A stretch of DNA of 64,000 nt from Pseudomonas sp. PDM15 (GCF_014851565.1 NZ_JACVAA010000001.1:62001-126000); one strand, 5' to 3'; shown: positions 34,247 through 44,954, counted from the stretch's first letter. Numbers and translations: made by a program. Notes: generated from the letters alone by a model not told the origin.

Positions 34247-34278
34247 TGAAAAAGCCCGGCAATCGCAGGGCTTTTTTT
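34247..34278. terminator. Bidirectional terminator between speA and the DUF2214 gene
   Basis: AAAAAGCCC-ggcaatcgca-GGGCTTTTTTT: stem with A and T tracts on both sides, so it serves both convergent genes. It lies about 130 bases after speA, beyond the long palindrome, and 14 bases before the DUF2214 stop. Confidence 0.85.
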
Positions 34279-34291
34279 CTGCGCGTGCGTT

Positions 34292-34750
34292 TTAGCTGAC
34301 GAAGAAACCCACTCCGCGTGCCATCAGACTGGCCAGGAAGGGCAGGCAGACCAGGAGCAGCAGCTCCAGGCGGATCACCATGATGGTGCGCTTGGCCTGG
34401 GCCGGGGTGATGGTCGGCGCCTTGCCGGCCAGCAGGTCGTTGCGCCAGTTGAAGAAGGTCAGAGTCGGCAGGATCGACAGCAGGCCGACCAGGATGAACA
34501 GGCTGACCTTGGCGTGGAACACCCAGTTGTGCAGGTAGTAGTCCAGGCCCTTGCCGAACCAGATCATCCGCGCCAGCCCGGTGAGCAGGACCACGCCGGC
34601 GGTGGCGCCGTAGATCATGTCGATGCGCAGCAGCCTGCGCGCCGTGGCCACGTCCAGATCGGGTTTAAACAGGACGTGCTCGCAGGTGAGCAGGGAGAAC
34701 AGCACGAAGATCGACAGGTAGTGCAGGCTGGCGGCGATGGCGTCGGCCAT
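34292..34750 (-). CDS. DUF2214 family membrane protein (CopD-like)
   Basis: A 152-residue inner-membrane protein with four predicted helices (about 7-25, 45-65, 78-100, 125-147), matching the DUF2214 family, which is related in fold to CopD-type proteins. Conserved-looking His and Arg residues near membrane edges (LHYL near 10, CEHVLFKPD near 23-31, HAKVS near 79) could bind a cofactor or metal. Function unknown. It sits at the PA4838 position beside speA and starts nine bases after the neighbouring diguanylate cyclase stop, so the two may be cotranscribed. Confidence 0.82.
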   Translation of the reverse strand: MADAIAASLHYLSIFVLFSLLTCEHVLFKPDLDVATARRLLRIDMIYGATAGVVLLTGLARMIWFGKGLDYYLHNWVFHAKVSLFILVGLLSILPTLTFFNWRNDLLAGKAPTITPAQAKRTIMVIRLELLLLVCLPFLASLMARGVGFFVS

Positions 34751-34759
34751 GGGAACTCC

Positions 34760-35797
34760 TCAGAAGGTTGGTTCGGCGTGGACCGTTCTGTTGCGGCCCT
34801 GTTTCTTGGCAAGGTACAGGGCCTGATCGGCGCGCTCCAGCAGGTCGCCCTGGTTTTCCCCGGATTGCAGCAGCGCGGTGCCCAGGCTGATGGTGACCGG
34901 CAGCGGCTTGGCGGCTACCGTCATCGGCGTGTCGCCGACCGCCTTGCGCATGCGCTCGGCGATATGGCCCAGCTCCCCGGCGTCGTGCACCGAGACCAGG
35001 GCGATGAACTCCTCGCCGCCCAGGCGCACCAGCAGGTCATCCGGGCGCAGCGCCGCGCCCATGCGCCGCGAGCTTTCCCACAGCACCTGGTCGCCGCCGG
35101 CGTGGCCGAACTGGTCGTTGACCTGCTTGAAGTGGTCGAGGTCGCCGTAGATCACGCCCAGGCGCAGGCCCGCGCTGGTGGCGCCGGCCAGTTCGCGGGA
35201 GAAGAACTGGTTGAGCGCGGCGCGGTTCCACAGCTGGGTCAGCGGGTCGATCAGCGCCTTGCGCTGCTCGCGGTCCACCGCCTCGCGCAGCTTGTGCGCC
35301 TGCTGGCTGACGCTGCGTAGCTGCAGGTAGCCTTCCACCAGGGTGGCCAGGTCGCGCAGGCGCAAGCGTTCCTGTTGGTTCAGGCTGCGCGGCTGCGGGT
35401 GCAGCATGCACAGGGTGCCGATCGGCTGGTTGTCGCTGCTGTACAGCGGCTGGCCGGCATAGAAGCGGATGAAGGGCGGCCCGATGACCACCGGGTTGTC
35501 GGCGAAGCGCGGGTCGAGGTGCGCGTCTTCCACCACCAGCGGGCTGCGCGCCGCCACGGCGTGGCCGCAGAAGGAGATGTCGCGCGGGGTCTCCGCCACG
35601 TCCAGGCCGATGCGCGCCTTGAACCACTGGCGGTCGCGGTCGATCAGGCTGATCAGCACCGTCTCCACCTCGAACAGCTCGCGGGTCAGGCGCACCAAAG
35701 TGTCCAGGTACAGCTCGGCCGGCGTATCGACCACATTCAGATTGTCCAGCGCGCGCTGGCGCAGGTCTTCGTCGGCAGGGCAGGGGGCAGGCAACAT
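34760..35797 (-). CDS. GAF-domain diguanylate cyclase
   Basis: A 345-residue cytoplasmic enzyme. A GAF domain (about 25-165) contains DRDRQWFKARIGLD, ISFCGHAVA and PIGTLCMLHPQPR, typical of a small-ligand or redox-sensing GAF. The GGDEF domain follows (about 185-340): DPLTQLWNR, GDLDHFKQVNDQFGH, and active GGEEF with inhibitory site RPDD five residues before it. It should make c-di-GMP under control of the GAF signal. No transmembrane helix is seen. Its stop is nine bases before the DUF2214 gene and its start 12 bases after the MATE stop. Confidence 0.92.
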   Translation of the reverse strand: MLPAPCPADEDLRQRALDNLNVVDTPAELYLDTLVRLTRELFEVETVLISLIDRDRQWFKARIGLDVAETPRDISFCGHAVAARSPLVVEDAHLDPRFADNPVVIGPPFIRFYAGQPLYSSDNQPIGTLCMLHPQPRSLNQQERLRLRDLATLVEGYLQLRSVSQQAHKLREAVDREQRKALIDPLTQLWNRAALNQFFSRELAGATSAGLRLGVIYGDLDHFKQVNDQFGHAGGDQVLWESSRRMGAALRPDDLLVRLGGEEFIALVSVHDAGELGHIAERMRKAVGDTPMTVAAKPLPVTISLGTALLQSGENQGDLLERADQALYLAKKQGRNRTVHAEPTF

Positions 35798-35809
35798 ATC
35801 CGTCTCCGC

Positions 35810-37156
35810 TCAGTAATTCGCGCCGAACCAGGCGTCTTGTCGGCGCAGCTGCCAGGCCTGGATGGCCAGGGTCAGACCGCGCATCAGCATGAAGCATAGA
35901 AAAGCCAGCCACAGTCCGTGGTTGCCTAGGCCCTGCAACAGCCAGCCGAGCAGCAGACCCAGGGCCACGCTGACCAGCATCGCATTGCGCATCTCGCGGG
36001 CTCGTGTCGCGCCGATGAACAAGCCGTCGAGCAGATAGCTCCACACCGCGATCAACGGCAGCAGCGCCAGGTACGGCAGGTAAGGGTAGGCGGCGCTGCG
36101 CACTTCGGCGATGTCGCTCTGCAGGTCGATGAACAGCCGCCCGCCGAGCAGGAACAGCACGGCGAACAGCAGGCTGCCGAGCAGCGACCAGCCGCCGGCC
36201 ACCACCAGCGAGCGGCGTAGGGTGAGGCGATCATTGGCGCCGATGGCATGCCCGCAGAGGGCTTCCACCGCGTGGGCCAAACCGTCCAGGGCGAAGGCGG
36301 CGACCAGCAGGCCGTTGAGCAGCAGGGCATTGGCCGCCACCGTTGCATCGCCCAGGCGGGCGCCCTGCACGGTGATGAGGAAGAACACCAGGTGCAGGGC
36401 TAGAGTGCGGATCAGGATGTCGCGGTTCACCGCCAGCAGCGCCTGCCAGCCATGCCACTGGCGCAGGGCATCGAGCGACATCTGCCCCGGATGGCGACCG
36501 AGGGTGCGCCAGGCCAATGCCAGGCCGAGCAGGGCACCGCACCACTCGGCGACCACCGAGGCTCGCGCCGAGCCGAGCACGCCCCAGTCCAGGCCGAGGA
36601 CGAACCACAGGTTGAGCGCGACGTTGAGCAGGTTGGTGGTCAGCATCACCGCCAGCGCGCCGCGGGCGTTCTGTGTACCGAGCAGCCAGCCGACCAGTGC
36701 GGAGCAGGCCAGGGTCGCCGGCAGGCCGAACAGACGGGCGTGGAAGAAGTCGCGGGTCAGCGCATCCAGCTCGGCCGAGGGGCGCATCAGCTGCAGCGCC
36801 AGGTCGCTCAGCGGAATCGCCAGTACGCCGATCAGCACGGCTATGGCCGCTGCCAGGGCCAGGCTCTGCAGCAGCACCAGGCGCAGCGCGCCGCCATCGC
36901 CACGGCCGACCGCCTGGGCGGCGAAGCCGGTAGCGCTCATGCGCAGGATGCCGAACACGCCGACCAGCATGGCGTACAGGCTGCCACCCACCACCACTGC
37001 GCCGAGCTGCTGGGTATGCGGCAGATGGCCGATCACCGCCGCATCCACCAGCGCCACCAGCGGCACCGAGAGATTGGACAGGATCATCGGCGCGGCCAGC
37101 GCCCAGACCCGGCGATGGGTTGGTGCGTGACGCCAGGCGTCGAGCAGTGCGGACAT
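35810..37156 (-). CDS. MATE-family multidrug/toxin exporter (DinF-like)
   Basis: A 448-residue inner-membrane exporter with about twelve helices in two halves. The start is ATG 37156 (MSALLDAWRHAPTHRRVWAL) with GGGGAG about five bases upstream; the frame is open to 37324 without support. MATE features are PMILSNLSVPLVALVDAAVIGHL in helix 1, GFAAQAVGRGD, and in the second half ALDGLAHAVEALCGHAIGA. This pattern resembles the DinF/NorM-like branch that uses proton or sodium gradients. Substrate unknown. Divergent from the YbaK-like gene. Confidence 0.92.
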   Translation of the reverse strand: MSALLDAWRHAPTHRRVWALAAPMILSNLSVPLVALVDAAVIGHLPHTQQLGAVVVGGSLYAMLVGVFGILRMSATGFAAQAVGRGDGGALRLVLLQSLALAAAIAVLIGVLAIPLSDLALQLMRPSAELDALTRDFFHARLFGLPATLACSALVGWLLGTQNARGALAVMLTTNLLNVALNLWFVLGLDWGVLGSARASVVAEWCGALLGLALAWRTLGRHPGQMSLDALRQWHGWQALLAVNRDILIRTLALHLVFFLITVQGARLGDATVAANALLLNGLLVAAFALDGLAHAVEALCGHAIGANDRLTLRRSLVVAGGWSLLGSLLFAVLFLLGGRLFIDLQSDIAEVRSAAYPYLPYLALLPLIAVWSYLLDGLFIGATRAREMRNAMLVSVALGLLLGWLLQGLGNHGLWLAFLCFMLMRGLTLAIQAWQLRRQDAWFGANY

Positions 37157-37316
37157 GGATCTCCCCGGCAAAGGCCGAAATCTAGAGTGGGCAGCCATAG
37201 CGCCAGCGAGACTATGCAGCGGCCTGGATAGCAGCAAGCGTTGCATGCGTCGGCGCTGCGCCGATAGCGGCGCGGCTAGACTGATGTTACCGGTGCCACA
37301 GTAGTCGAGGTGGATC

Positions 37317-37781
37317 ATGCACATGGCCGCAACCCTGGCCCGCAGCCTGAAGCGGGCCGACTGTCATTTCGATCTGGTCGAGCACGAGCATTCCGCGACC
37401 AGCCTGGAGTCGGCGCGCAAGGCCGGCATTCCCGCCACGCGCATGGCCAAGCCGGTGATCCTCGACGACCGTCGCGGCCATTACCTGATGGCCGTGTTGC
37501 CGGCCAACCGCCAGCTCGACCTGGGCAAGGTGCGCAGCGGTCCCTGGCGCTGGCAACTGACCAGCGAGCAGAGCCTCGGCAGCCTGTTCAAGGATTGCGA
37601 ACGCGGTGCCATTCCGGCCCTGGGCGAGGCCTACGGCATGGGCATGCTGATCGACCCGCTGCTGGCGCGGCAGGCCGATATCTACCTGGAAGCCGGCGAT
37701 CACCAGAACCTGGTGCGCCTGCCGATCGAGGAGTTCTTCCGCCTGGCACCCAATGCCCGGCTATGTGAACTGAGCGCCTGA
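37317..37781 (+). CDS. YbaK/EbsC-type aminoacyl-tRNA deacylase
   Basis: A 154-residue single-domain protein of the YbaK/ProX editing family, which clears mischarged tRNAs. Family features are the central MAKPVILDD, with the conserved lysine Lys45, and the GAIPALGEAYGM loop near 99-110. Length fits a free-standing editing domain. GAGGTGG lies just before ATG 37317; a second ATG two codons on is possible. Which tRNA it edits (Cys-tRNAPro, Ala-tRNAPro or other) cannot be decided from sequence. Confidence 0.85.
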   Translation: MHMAATLARSLKRADCHFDLVEHEHSATSLESARKAGIPATRMAKPVILDDRRGHYLMAVLPANRQLDLGKVRSGPWRWQLTSEQSLGSLFKDCERGAIPALGEAYGMGMLIDPLLARQADIYLEAGDHQNLVRLPIEEFFRLAPNARLCELSA

Positions 37782-38013
37782 GCCGGCACGCCCGCTCTGT
37801 CTGCCTGCGCCGGGCCGGCGCGACTCCGTGCTGCGCTGCAGGCGGCGCCGTTCCTGCGCTGCGGCACTTTCTCCAGGTCCTGCCGTTTGGTCTATCGTGC
37901 AAATTGCGACCATCCCCCGGTGCCATTCAAGGGCAGCCGTAAATCGGTCGATATAGCCAGCTACACGGGCTGCGGTCGGGCCTCAGGCACTGTTCGAAGT
38001 CGAGGAGCGGAAA

Positions 38014-39942
38014 ATGGGGTTCTGGCGCAGCAGCATCCAGTGGCAGTTAATCCTCAGCATGGGCGCGGCGCTGATGATCAGCGTGCTGATCGTTATCGTC
38101 ATCTACTCCGGGGTGGCCAACCGACAGATTGAACGCTACCTGGTCAACGGTGAGCTGCCGGCGCGGGTCGAGGCGGTGCGCAACGACCTGGAGCGGGTGC
38201 TGGGCGAGCCTCTCACCGCCGCCCGCGGCATTGCCGGCAACAGCCTGGTCAGCGATTGGCTCGCCGCCGGCGAAGACCCTGCGCAGCTGGACGCCATGGT
38301 GCGCTACCTGAAGCAGGAGCAGGGCGCCAACAAGGCCCTCACCACCTTCCTGGTGGCCGTGGAATCCGGTCACTACTACACCGGCGACGGCCTGGATCGC
38401 ACTCTCGCCCGGGCGCCGGAGAACGCCTGGTTCTATGACTTCGTCGACAGCGGCAAGCCGCGCTCACTGGACGTCGATATCGACAAGACCACGGCGGTGC
38501 CGACCCTGTTCATCAACCAGCGCATCGAGGTCGGCGGCCGTACCCTCGGCGTGGGTGGCTTGGGCCTGAGCCTCAGTGCGATGTCCGACCTGGTCCGTGG
38601 CTTCCACCAGGGCGAGGCGGGCCGCGTCTATCTGGTGGACGCCGGCGGCCGGGTCAAGGTGCACCCGGATGCGCAGGTCAGCGACCAGCGCAGCCTCAGC
38701 GAGCTGGTCGGCACCGAGGCGGCCCAGACCCTGGTCGGCAAGGCCGGTCAGGTCCAGCGTTTCGAGCGTGATGGCGAAGCCTTCCTGGCCATGGCGATGC
38801 CGCTGCAGTCGCTGGACTGGCAGCTGGTGGCAGAGCTGCCGGAGCAGCAGGTGTACGGCGAGGCGCGCCAGGCGTTGCTGGTAACCGCGCTGATCGGCGC
38901 CGGCGTGGCGCTGCTCTGTTTGGGCCTGGTGGTATTGCTGGCCCGCGGTCTGGTGCGACCGATCCGCCGGGTGACCCAGGCGCTGGTGGAAATCGGTGGT
39001 GGCGGTGGCGACCTGACCCGTCGCCTGGATGAGTCGCGGGCCGACGAGCTGGGTGACCTGGCCCGCGGCTTCAACCGCTTCCTCGAAGGTCAGCGCCTGC
39101 TGATCGGCGAGGTGTTGGCCACCAGCGACAAGCTGCGCGAATCGGTCTCCCAGGTGGCACGGGTGGTGGAGAACACCGCCCTGCGTTCCGGCCAGCAGCA
39201 GGACATGACCGACCTGGTGGCCACCGCGGTGCACGAGATGGGCCTGACCGTGCAGGAGATCGCCCGTAACGCCGGCTCGGCCGCGGAGGTCTCGCAGAAG
39301 GCGCGCGACGAGGCCGCCAGCGCCCGCAGCGAGGTGAGCGGCTCGATCGCACATATCCAGAGGATGTCCGGGGAGATCGGCACGGCGGCCGGGGCGGTCG
39401 GCGAGCTGGCCACCCAGGTGGCGTCCATCGACCAGGTGCTGGCGGTGATTCGTGGCATCGCCGAGCAGACCAACCTGCTGGCGCTCAACGCTGCCATCGA
39501 GGCCGCCCGTGCCGGCGAGCAGGGCCGTGGCTTTGCCGTGGTGGCCGACGAGGTGCGCACCCTGGCCAGCCGCACGCAGAACTCCACCGACGAAATCCAG
39601 CAGATGATCTTGCGCCTCAAGCAGGGCGCCGAGGCAGCGGTCAGTTCCATGCAGGCCGGCCAGCAGGCCACCGGCACCGGCGTCGAGGCCAGCCAGAGCA
39701 CCGGCCGCGCGCTGGAGTCGATTGCCGGCCAGGTCGAGCGCCTCAGCGACATGAACCACCAGGTGGCGACGGCGACCGAGGAACAGAGCTCGGTCACCGA
39801 GGAAATCAACCGCAACGTGCAGGGCATCGCCGACCTGGCCCACTCCACCGCCAGCGAGGTCGCCTCCTGCCGAGACAACTGTCAGGCGCTACAGAATCTG
39901 GCCCAGGCCCTCAGCGCACAAGTGGGACGCTTTCGCCTGTAA
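38014..39942 (+). CDS. Methyl-accepting chemotaxis protein with Cache sensor
   Basis: A 642-residue chemoreceptor. Transmembrane helices at about 12-33 and 288-310 enclose a periplasmic region of about 250 residues with Cache-type features ([19 protein letters not shown] near 139-157; [15 protein letters not shown] near 205-219). HAMP follows, and then the full signalling domain with tip [21 protein letters not shown] likely CheB/CheR-dependent receptor; the ligand is unknown, and the amino-acid-binding signature of PctA-type Cache domains is not evident. GAGGAG lies about 12 bases before the ATG. The 232-base upstream gap shows no clear element besides GC-rich dyads near 37784-37830. Confidence 0.9.
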   Translation: MGFWRSSIQWQLILSMGAALMISVLIVIVIYSGVANRQIERYLVNGELPARVEAVRNDLERVLGEPLTAARGIAGNSLVSDWLAAGEDPAQLDAMVRYLKQEQGANKALTTFLVAVESGHYYTGDGLDRTLARAPENAWFYDFVDSGKPRSLDVDIDKTTAVPTLFINQRIEVGGRTLGVGGLGLSLSAMSDLVRGFHQGEAGRVYLVDAGGRVKVHPDAQVSDQRSLSELVGTEAAQTLVGKAGQVQRFERDGEAFLAMAMPLQSLDWQLVAELPEQQVYGEARQALLVTALIGAGVALLCLGLVVLLARGLVRPIRRVTQALVEIGGGGGDLTRRLDESRADELGDLARGFNRFLEGQRLLIGEVLATSDKLRESVSQVARVVENTALRSGQQQDMTDLVATAVHEMGLTVQEIARNAGSAAEVSQKARDEAASARSEVSGSIAHIQRMSGEIGTAAGAVGELATQVASIDQVLAVIRGIAEQTNLLALNAAIEAARAGEQGRGFAVVADEVRTLASRTQNSTDEIQQMILRLKQGAEAAVSSMQAGQQATGTGVEASQSTGRALESIAGQVERLSDMNHQVATATEEQSSVTEEINRNVQGIADLAHSTASEVASCRDNCQALQNLAQALSAQVGRFRL

Positions 39943-39997
39943 GAGCGCCGGCGCTCGGCTATAGTGCTGGGCCTCAGATATCTGTGCGAGGCCCGCC

Positions 39998-42900
39998 ATG
40001 CAGTACAAAGGATTGTTTCTGGCACTCGCGCTCAGCCTGCTGAGCGCCTGCGATTCTTCCACCCCCGATACCCCAGCGCTGCCCCAGCCCGGCACACCGG
40101 CCGCCCCGCAGGACGCCGCCCGCCCGGCGGTGGACAAGGCCGAGCTGAGCAAGCGCTATGCCGGCCGCGAGCTGAGCGTGGCGGACGCCTCGGAAGTCCA
40201 GCTGGACGGTGCCAGCACCCTGTCGGTGAGCTTCAGCGTGCCGCTGGACCCGGAGCAGGACTTCGCCGCCAAGCTGCACCTGGTGGACAAGAAGAGTGGC
40301 AAGGTCGACGGCGCCTGGGAGCTGTCCGACAACCTGATGGAGCTGCGCCTGCGCCATCTGGAGCCGCAGCGCAGCCTGGTGCTGTCGGTCGACCGCGGCC
40401 TGCGCGCGATCAACGGCAGCGAACTGGCCGCCGAGTACAACGCCACCATCGACACCCGCGACCTACAACCCACCGTCGGCTTCGCCAGCCGCGGCTCGCT
40501 GTTGCCGACCCGCCTGGCCGAGGGCCTGCCGGTGATCACGCTGAACGTCGACAAGGTCAACGTCGAGTTCTTCCGCATCAAGCAGGAATCGCTGCCCAAC
40601 TTCCTCGCCCAGTGGGGGCGCAGCTCCAACCTGGACACTTGGCAGTCGCGCGAGCTGCTGCCCATGGCCGAGCTGGTCTACAGCGGCCGCTTCGACCTCA
40701 ACCCGGCGCGCAACACCCGCGAGACCCTGCTGCTGCCGATCGCCGGCCTGGAGCCGTTCAAGCAGCCCGGCGTGTACCTGGCGGTGATGCGCCAGGCCGG
40801 CACCTACAACTATTCGCAGCCGGCGAGCCTGTTCACCCTCAGCGATATCGGCCTGTCCGTACACCGTTACCACGGCCGCCTGGACGCCTTCGCCCAGGCC
40901 CTGGAAGGTGGCAAGGCGCTGGCCGATGTTGAGATCGAACTGCTCGGCGGCAACGGCCAGGTGCTGGCCAGCGCCAAGACCGACGGCGCCGGCCATGCCG
41001 AACTGCCGCTGCCGGACAAGGCCGCCGTGGTACTGGCCCGCCAGGGCGAGCAGACCAGTCTGCTCAACCTCGGCAGCCCGGCACTGGACCTGGCCGAGTT
41101 CGACATCGCCGGCGCGGTGGCTAACCCGCTGCAGTTCTTCGTATTCGGCCCGCGCGACCTGTATCGCCCGGGCGAGCTGGTGCTGCTCAACGCCCTGCTT
41201 CGCGACGCTGATGGCCGCGCGGTGAAGCCCCAACCGGTCAACGTGGAAGTGCGCCGGCCGGACGAGCAGGTCAGCCGCAAGTTCGTCTGGGAACCCGGTG
41301 CGGGCGGCCTGTACCAGTACAAGCTGCAGCTGGCCGGCGAGGCCCCGACCGGGCGCTGGCAGCTGCTGTTCGACTTCGGTGGCGGTCGCCAGCAGATCTA
41401 TGAATTCCTCGTCGAGGACTTCCTCCCCGAACGCCTGGCCCTGGAGCTAAAAGGCAGTGACAGCCCGATCAAGCCGAGCGACGAGGCGCGCTTCCAGGTC
41501 GAGGGCCGCTACCTTTATGGCGCGCCGGCTTCCGGCAATCGCCTCACCGGCCAGGTCTACGTGCGTCCGTTGCGCGAAGCGGTCAAGGCGCTGCCCGGCT
41601 ACCAGTTCGGCTCGGTCACCGAGGAGGAACTGAGCCAGGACCTGGAGCTGGAAGAAACCACCCTGGACGCCCAGGGCAAGGCCTCGGTCGGCGTGGAAAA
41701 CCGCTGGGCCGAGGCCAAGTCGCCGCTTCAGCTCATCCTCCAGGCCAGCCTGCAGGAATCCGGCGGTCGCCCAATCACCCGGCGTCTGGTGCAGCCGGTG
41801 TGGCCGGCCGAGCGCCTGCCGGGGCTGCGTGGCCTGTTCGACGGCGAGAATGTGGATGGTGACGGCCTGGCCGAATTCGAAGTGCTGCTGGCCGACCCGG
41901 CCGGCAACAAGCTGGCCAGCGACAACCTGCAGGTGCGCCTGATTCGCGAGCGCCGCGACTATTACTGGAGCTTCTCGGAGAGCGAGGGCTGGAACTACCA
42001 CTACAACGAGAAGTTCCTCAACCTGGGCGAGGAGGGCATCAAGGTCGCCGCCGGTGGCACAGCCAAGGTCAGCTTCCCGGTGGAGTGGGGCCCGTATCGC
42101 GTCGAAGTGACCGACCCCGAGACCGACATCACCAGCAGCCTGCGCTTCTGGGCCGGATACTCCTGGCAGGACAACACTGAAGGCGGTGCCGTACGCCCGG
42201 ACCAGGTCAAGCTGGCCCTGGACAAGCCCGCCTATGGCGCCGGCGACACGGCCAAGGTCACCGTCACGCCGCCGTCCGGTGGCAGCGGCTACCTGATGGT
42301 CGAGTCCAGCGACGGCCCGCTGTGGTGGGAAGAGATCGAGGTGCCCGCCGAGGGCAAGAGCTTCGATATCCCCCTGGCCAAGGACTGGGCGCGGCATGAC
42401 CTGTACGTCAGCGCCCTGGTCATCCGCCCCGGCGAGCGCAAGGCCAATGCCACGCCAAAGCGCGCCGTGGGCCTGCTGCACCTGCCCTTCGACCGCGCGC
42501 CACGCCAGCTGCAAGTCAGCCTGACCGCGCCGGAGAAGATGCGTCCGCAGCAGCCGCTGAAGGTCAAGGTGCAGGCGAAAAACGCCGACGGCAGCGTGCC
42601 GCAGAAGGTCAACGTGCTGGTGGCGGCGGTGGACGTCGGCATCCTCAATATCACCGAATACAAAACCCCTGATCCCTTCGCCGAGCTGTTCGGCCGCAAG
42701 GCCTATGGCGTCGACCAGCTCGACGTCTACGGCCAACTGATCGAGGCCGGCCAGGGTCGTCTGGCCAAACTGGCCTTCGGTGGCGACGCGGCGCTGGCCA
42801 AGGGCGGCAAGCGCCCGGACACCAGCGTCACCATCGTCGCGTTGCAGAGCGTGCCGATCGAGCTGAATGCCCAGGGCGAAGGCGATGTCAGCCTGGACAT

Positions 42901-44905
42901 TCCCGACTTCAATGGCGAGCTGCGCCTGATGGCCCAGGCCTGGACCGACGAGGTCTATGGCATGGGCGAGGGCAAGACGGTGGTCGCCGCACCGCTGGTG
43001 GCCGAATTGTCGGCGCCGCGCTTCCTCGCCGGTGGTGACGAGACCAGCGTGGCCCTGGACCTGACCAACCTGTCCGGCGCTGCACAGAAACTCGAGGTGC
43101 AGATCGAGGCCGAAGGCCAGCTCAGCCTGGCGGACCCCGCCGGCTACAGCGCGCCACTGGCCCTCGACCAGGCCCAGCGCCACACCCTGCGTATTCCGGT
43201 GCGTGCCGCCGGCGGTTACGGCACCGGCGTGCTGCGGGTCAAGGTCGACGGCCTGAGCCTGCCGGGCGAGAACCTGCCGGCCTTCAGCCGCGAGTGGCGC
43301 ATCGGCGTGCGTTCGGCCTGGCCGGCGCAGCAGAAGCACCTGCGTAGCGTGCTGCAGGGCGACAGCTGGCAACTGCCGGCCGGCACCCTGGCAGCCTTCG
43401 AGCCGGCCGGGCGCGAGGCGCTGCTCAGCGTTTCCAGCCGTCCGCCGCTGAACCTGGCCGAGCAGATCCAGGCGCTGAAAGCCTATCCCTATGGCTGCCT
43501 GGAGCAGACCACCAGTGGCCTGTATCCGTCGCTCTACGCGGACGGTGCGACGCTGAAGAAGCTCGGCCTGGAGGGCGAGCCGGAAGAGCAGCGGCGCAAC
43601 TCCATCGAGATTGGCATCGAGCGCCTGCTCGGCATGCAGCGCTACAACGGCAGCTTCGGCCTGTGGGGTTCGGACAGCGACGAGGAGTTCTGGCTGACCG
43701 CCTACGTCACCGACTTCCTCCTGCGCGCCCGTGAGCAGGGCTTCGCCGTGCCGCCGGAGGCGCTGGAAAAGGCCAACGAGCGCCTGCTGCGCTACCTGCA
43801 GGATCGCCAGCTGGTCGACGCCGGCTACAGCGACAACCTCGACCACACTCGCTTCGCCGTGCAGGCCTACGCCGGCCTGGTGCTGGCGCGCAGTCAGCAG
43901 GCGCCGCTGGGCAGCCTGCGCGCACTGTACGACCGCCGCGCCGACGCCAAGTCCGGTCTGCCGCTGGTGCAGCTGGCCGTGGCCCTGCAGAAGATGGGCG
44001 ACAAACCGCGCGCCGACGAGGCTCTGGCCCTCGGCCTGGGACTCGGTCGCCAGCGCCAGGAGTGGCTGGCCGACTACGGCAGCCCGCTGCGCGACCAGGC
44101 GCTGATCTACGCCCTGCTGGAGGAGAACGACCTGGCCGCCAGCAGCCGTGACCAATTGCTGTTCAGCCTGGCCGAGGAGCGTGCGTTGCAGACGTACCTG
44201 TCGACCCAGGAGCGCAACGCCCTGTTCCTCGCTGGCCGCGGCCTGATCAAGACTCCGGAGAAGAGCTGGAATGCCGTGCTCGAAGCCGGCGGCCAGGTGC
44301 GCGAGCTGAGCAACGGCCAGCCGGCGGTGAAACTGGATGGCGCCAGCCTGAGCGAGCCGCTGAGCCTGAGCACCGGCTTCGCCGACAAGCTCTACCAGCA
44401 GCTGACCATCTCCGGTTACCCGACCTCGGCACCGGCGGCGCGCGGCAACAACCTCAGCATCGAGCGCGGCTTCTACGGCCTGGACGGTCGCCCGCTGGAC
44501 CTGAACGACCTGGCCAGCGGCCAGTTGGTGCTGGTGCACTTGGCGGTGCGCGCCGAGGAGCGGGTGCCCGACGCTCTGGTGGTGGACCTGCTGCCGGCCG
44601 GCCTGGAGCTGGAGAATCAGAACCTGGCGCACAGCGCCGCCAGCCTGGACGACGCCAGCAGCGCGGTGAAGGAATGGCAGAAGTCGATGCAGAACGCCGC
44701 GATCAAGCACCAGGAGTTCCGCGACGACCGCTTCGTCGCGGCCCTGGACGTGAACGGCTACGACACCACCCACCTGCTGTACCTGGCTCGCGCCGTCACC
44801 CCCGGCACCTACCGGGTGCCGCCGCCCCAGGTCGAGTCGATGTATCGCCCGGCGTGGAACGCGGTGGGCGCTGCGCCGGCGCAGCTGGTGGTGCGCGAGC
44901 GCTGA
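39998..44905 (+). CDS. Bacterial alpha-2-macroglobulin lipoprotein (YfhM-like)
   Basis: A 1635-residue periplasmic protease trap. A lipoprotein signal (lipobox LSAC, Cys18) is followed by Asp19; Asp at +2 favours retention at the inner membrane. Macroglobulin domains fill the first two thirds (recognisable DLYRPGELVLL near 386-396, the second bait-flanking region around 870). The reactive thioester CLEQ is intact at 1167-1170 (YPYGCLEQTTS), and the helical thioester domain continues to about 1450. The last segment has the receptor-like YFNHDHRF-type region replaced by EFRDDRFVAALDV. Partner pbpC lies downstream, as in E. coli yfhM-pbpC. Such proteins guard the periplasm when the envelope is breached. 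Confidence 0.94.
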   Translation: MQYKGLFLALALSLLSACDSSTPDTPALPQPGTPAAPQDAARPAVDKAELSKRYAGRELSVADASEVQLDGASTLSVSFSVPLDPEQDFAAKLHLVDKKSGKVDGAWELSDNLMELRLRHLEPQRSLVLSVDRGLRAINGSELAAEYNATIDTRDLQPTVGFASRGSLLPTRLAEGLPVITLNVDKVNVEFFRIKQESLPNFLAQWGRSSNLDTWQSRELLPMAELVYSGRFDLNPARNTRETLLLPIAGLEPFKQPGVYLAVMRQAGTYNYSQPASLFTLSDIGLSVHRYHGRLDAFAQALEGGKALADVEIELLGGNGQVLASAKTDGAGHAELPLPDKAAVVLARQGEQTSLLNLGSPALDLAEFDIAGAVANPLQFFVFGPRDLYRPGELVLLNALLRDADGRAVKPQPVNVEVRRPDEQVSRKFVWEPGAGGLYQYKLQLAGEAPTGRWQLLFDFGGGRQQIYEFLVEDFLPERLALELKGSDSPIKPSDEARFQVEGRYLYGAPASGNRLTGQVYVRPLREAVKALPGYQFGSVTEEELSQDLELEETTLDAQGKASVGVENRWAEAKSPLQLILQASLQESGGRPITRRLVQPVWPAERLPGLRGLFDGENVDGDGLAEFEVLLADPAGNKLASDNLQVRLIRERRDYYWSFSESEGWNYHYNEKFLNLGEEGIKVAAGGTAKVSFPVEWGPYRVEVTDPETDITSSLRFWAGYSWQDNTEGGAVRPDQVKLALDKPAYGAGDTAKVTVTPPSGGSGYLMVESSDGPLWWEEIEVPAEGKSFDIPLAKDWARHDLYVSALVIRPGERKANATPKRAVGLLHLPFDRAPRQLQVSLTAPEKMRPQQPLKVKVQAKNADGSVPQKVNVLVAAVDVGILNITEYKTPDPFAELFGRKAYGVDQLDVYGQLIEAGQGRLAKLAFGGDAALAKGGKRPDTSVTIVALQSVPIELNAQGEGDVSLDIPDFNGELRLMAQAWTDEVYGMGEGKTVVAAPLVAELSAPRFLAGGDETSVALDLTNLSGAAQKLEVQIEAEGQLSLADPAGYSAPLALDQAQRHTLRIPVRAAGGYGTGVLRVKVDGLSLPGENLPAFSREWRIGVRSAWPAQQKHLRSVLQGDSWQLPAGTLAAFEPAGREALLSVSSRPPLNLAEQIQALKAYPYGCLEQTTSGLYPSLYADGATLKKLGLEGEPEEQRRNSIEIGIERLLGMQRYNGSFGLWGSDSDEEFWLTAYVTDFLLRAREQGFAVPPEALEKANERLLRYLQDRQLVDAGYSDNLDHTRFAVQAYAGLVLARSQQAPLGSLRALYDRRADAKSGLPLVQLAVALQKMGDKPRADEALALGLGLGRQRQEWLADYGSPLRDQALIYALLEENDLAASSRDQLLFSLAEERALQTYLSTQERNALFLAGRGLIKTPEKSWNAVLEAGGQVRELSNGQPAVKLDGASLSEPLSLSTGFADKLYQQLTISGYPTSAPAARGNNLSIERGFYGLDGRPLDLNDLASGQLVLVHLAVRAEERVPDALVVDLLPAGLELENQNLAHSAASLDDASSAVKEWQKSMQNAAIKHQEFRDDRFVAALDVNGYDTTHLLYLARAVTPGTYRVPPPQVESMYRPAWNAVGAAPAQLVVRER

Positions 44906-44954
44906 GTGGAAGGCGGCCCTGGCATGATGTGCCGGGGCTGCCAGCCCAGTGGGC

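Noticed and set aside
41447..44773. 1108-codon minus-strand frame antisense to the alpha-2-macroglobulin gene
   Set aside because: Composition bias typical of an antisense frame; no recognisable domain; the sense protein has lipobox and thioester.
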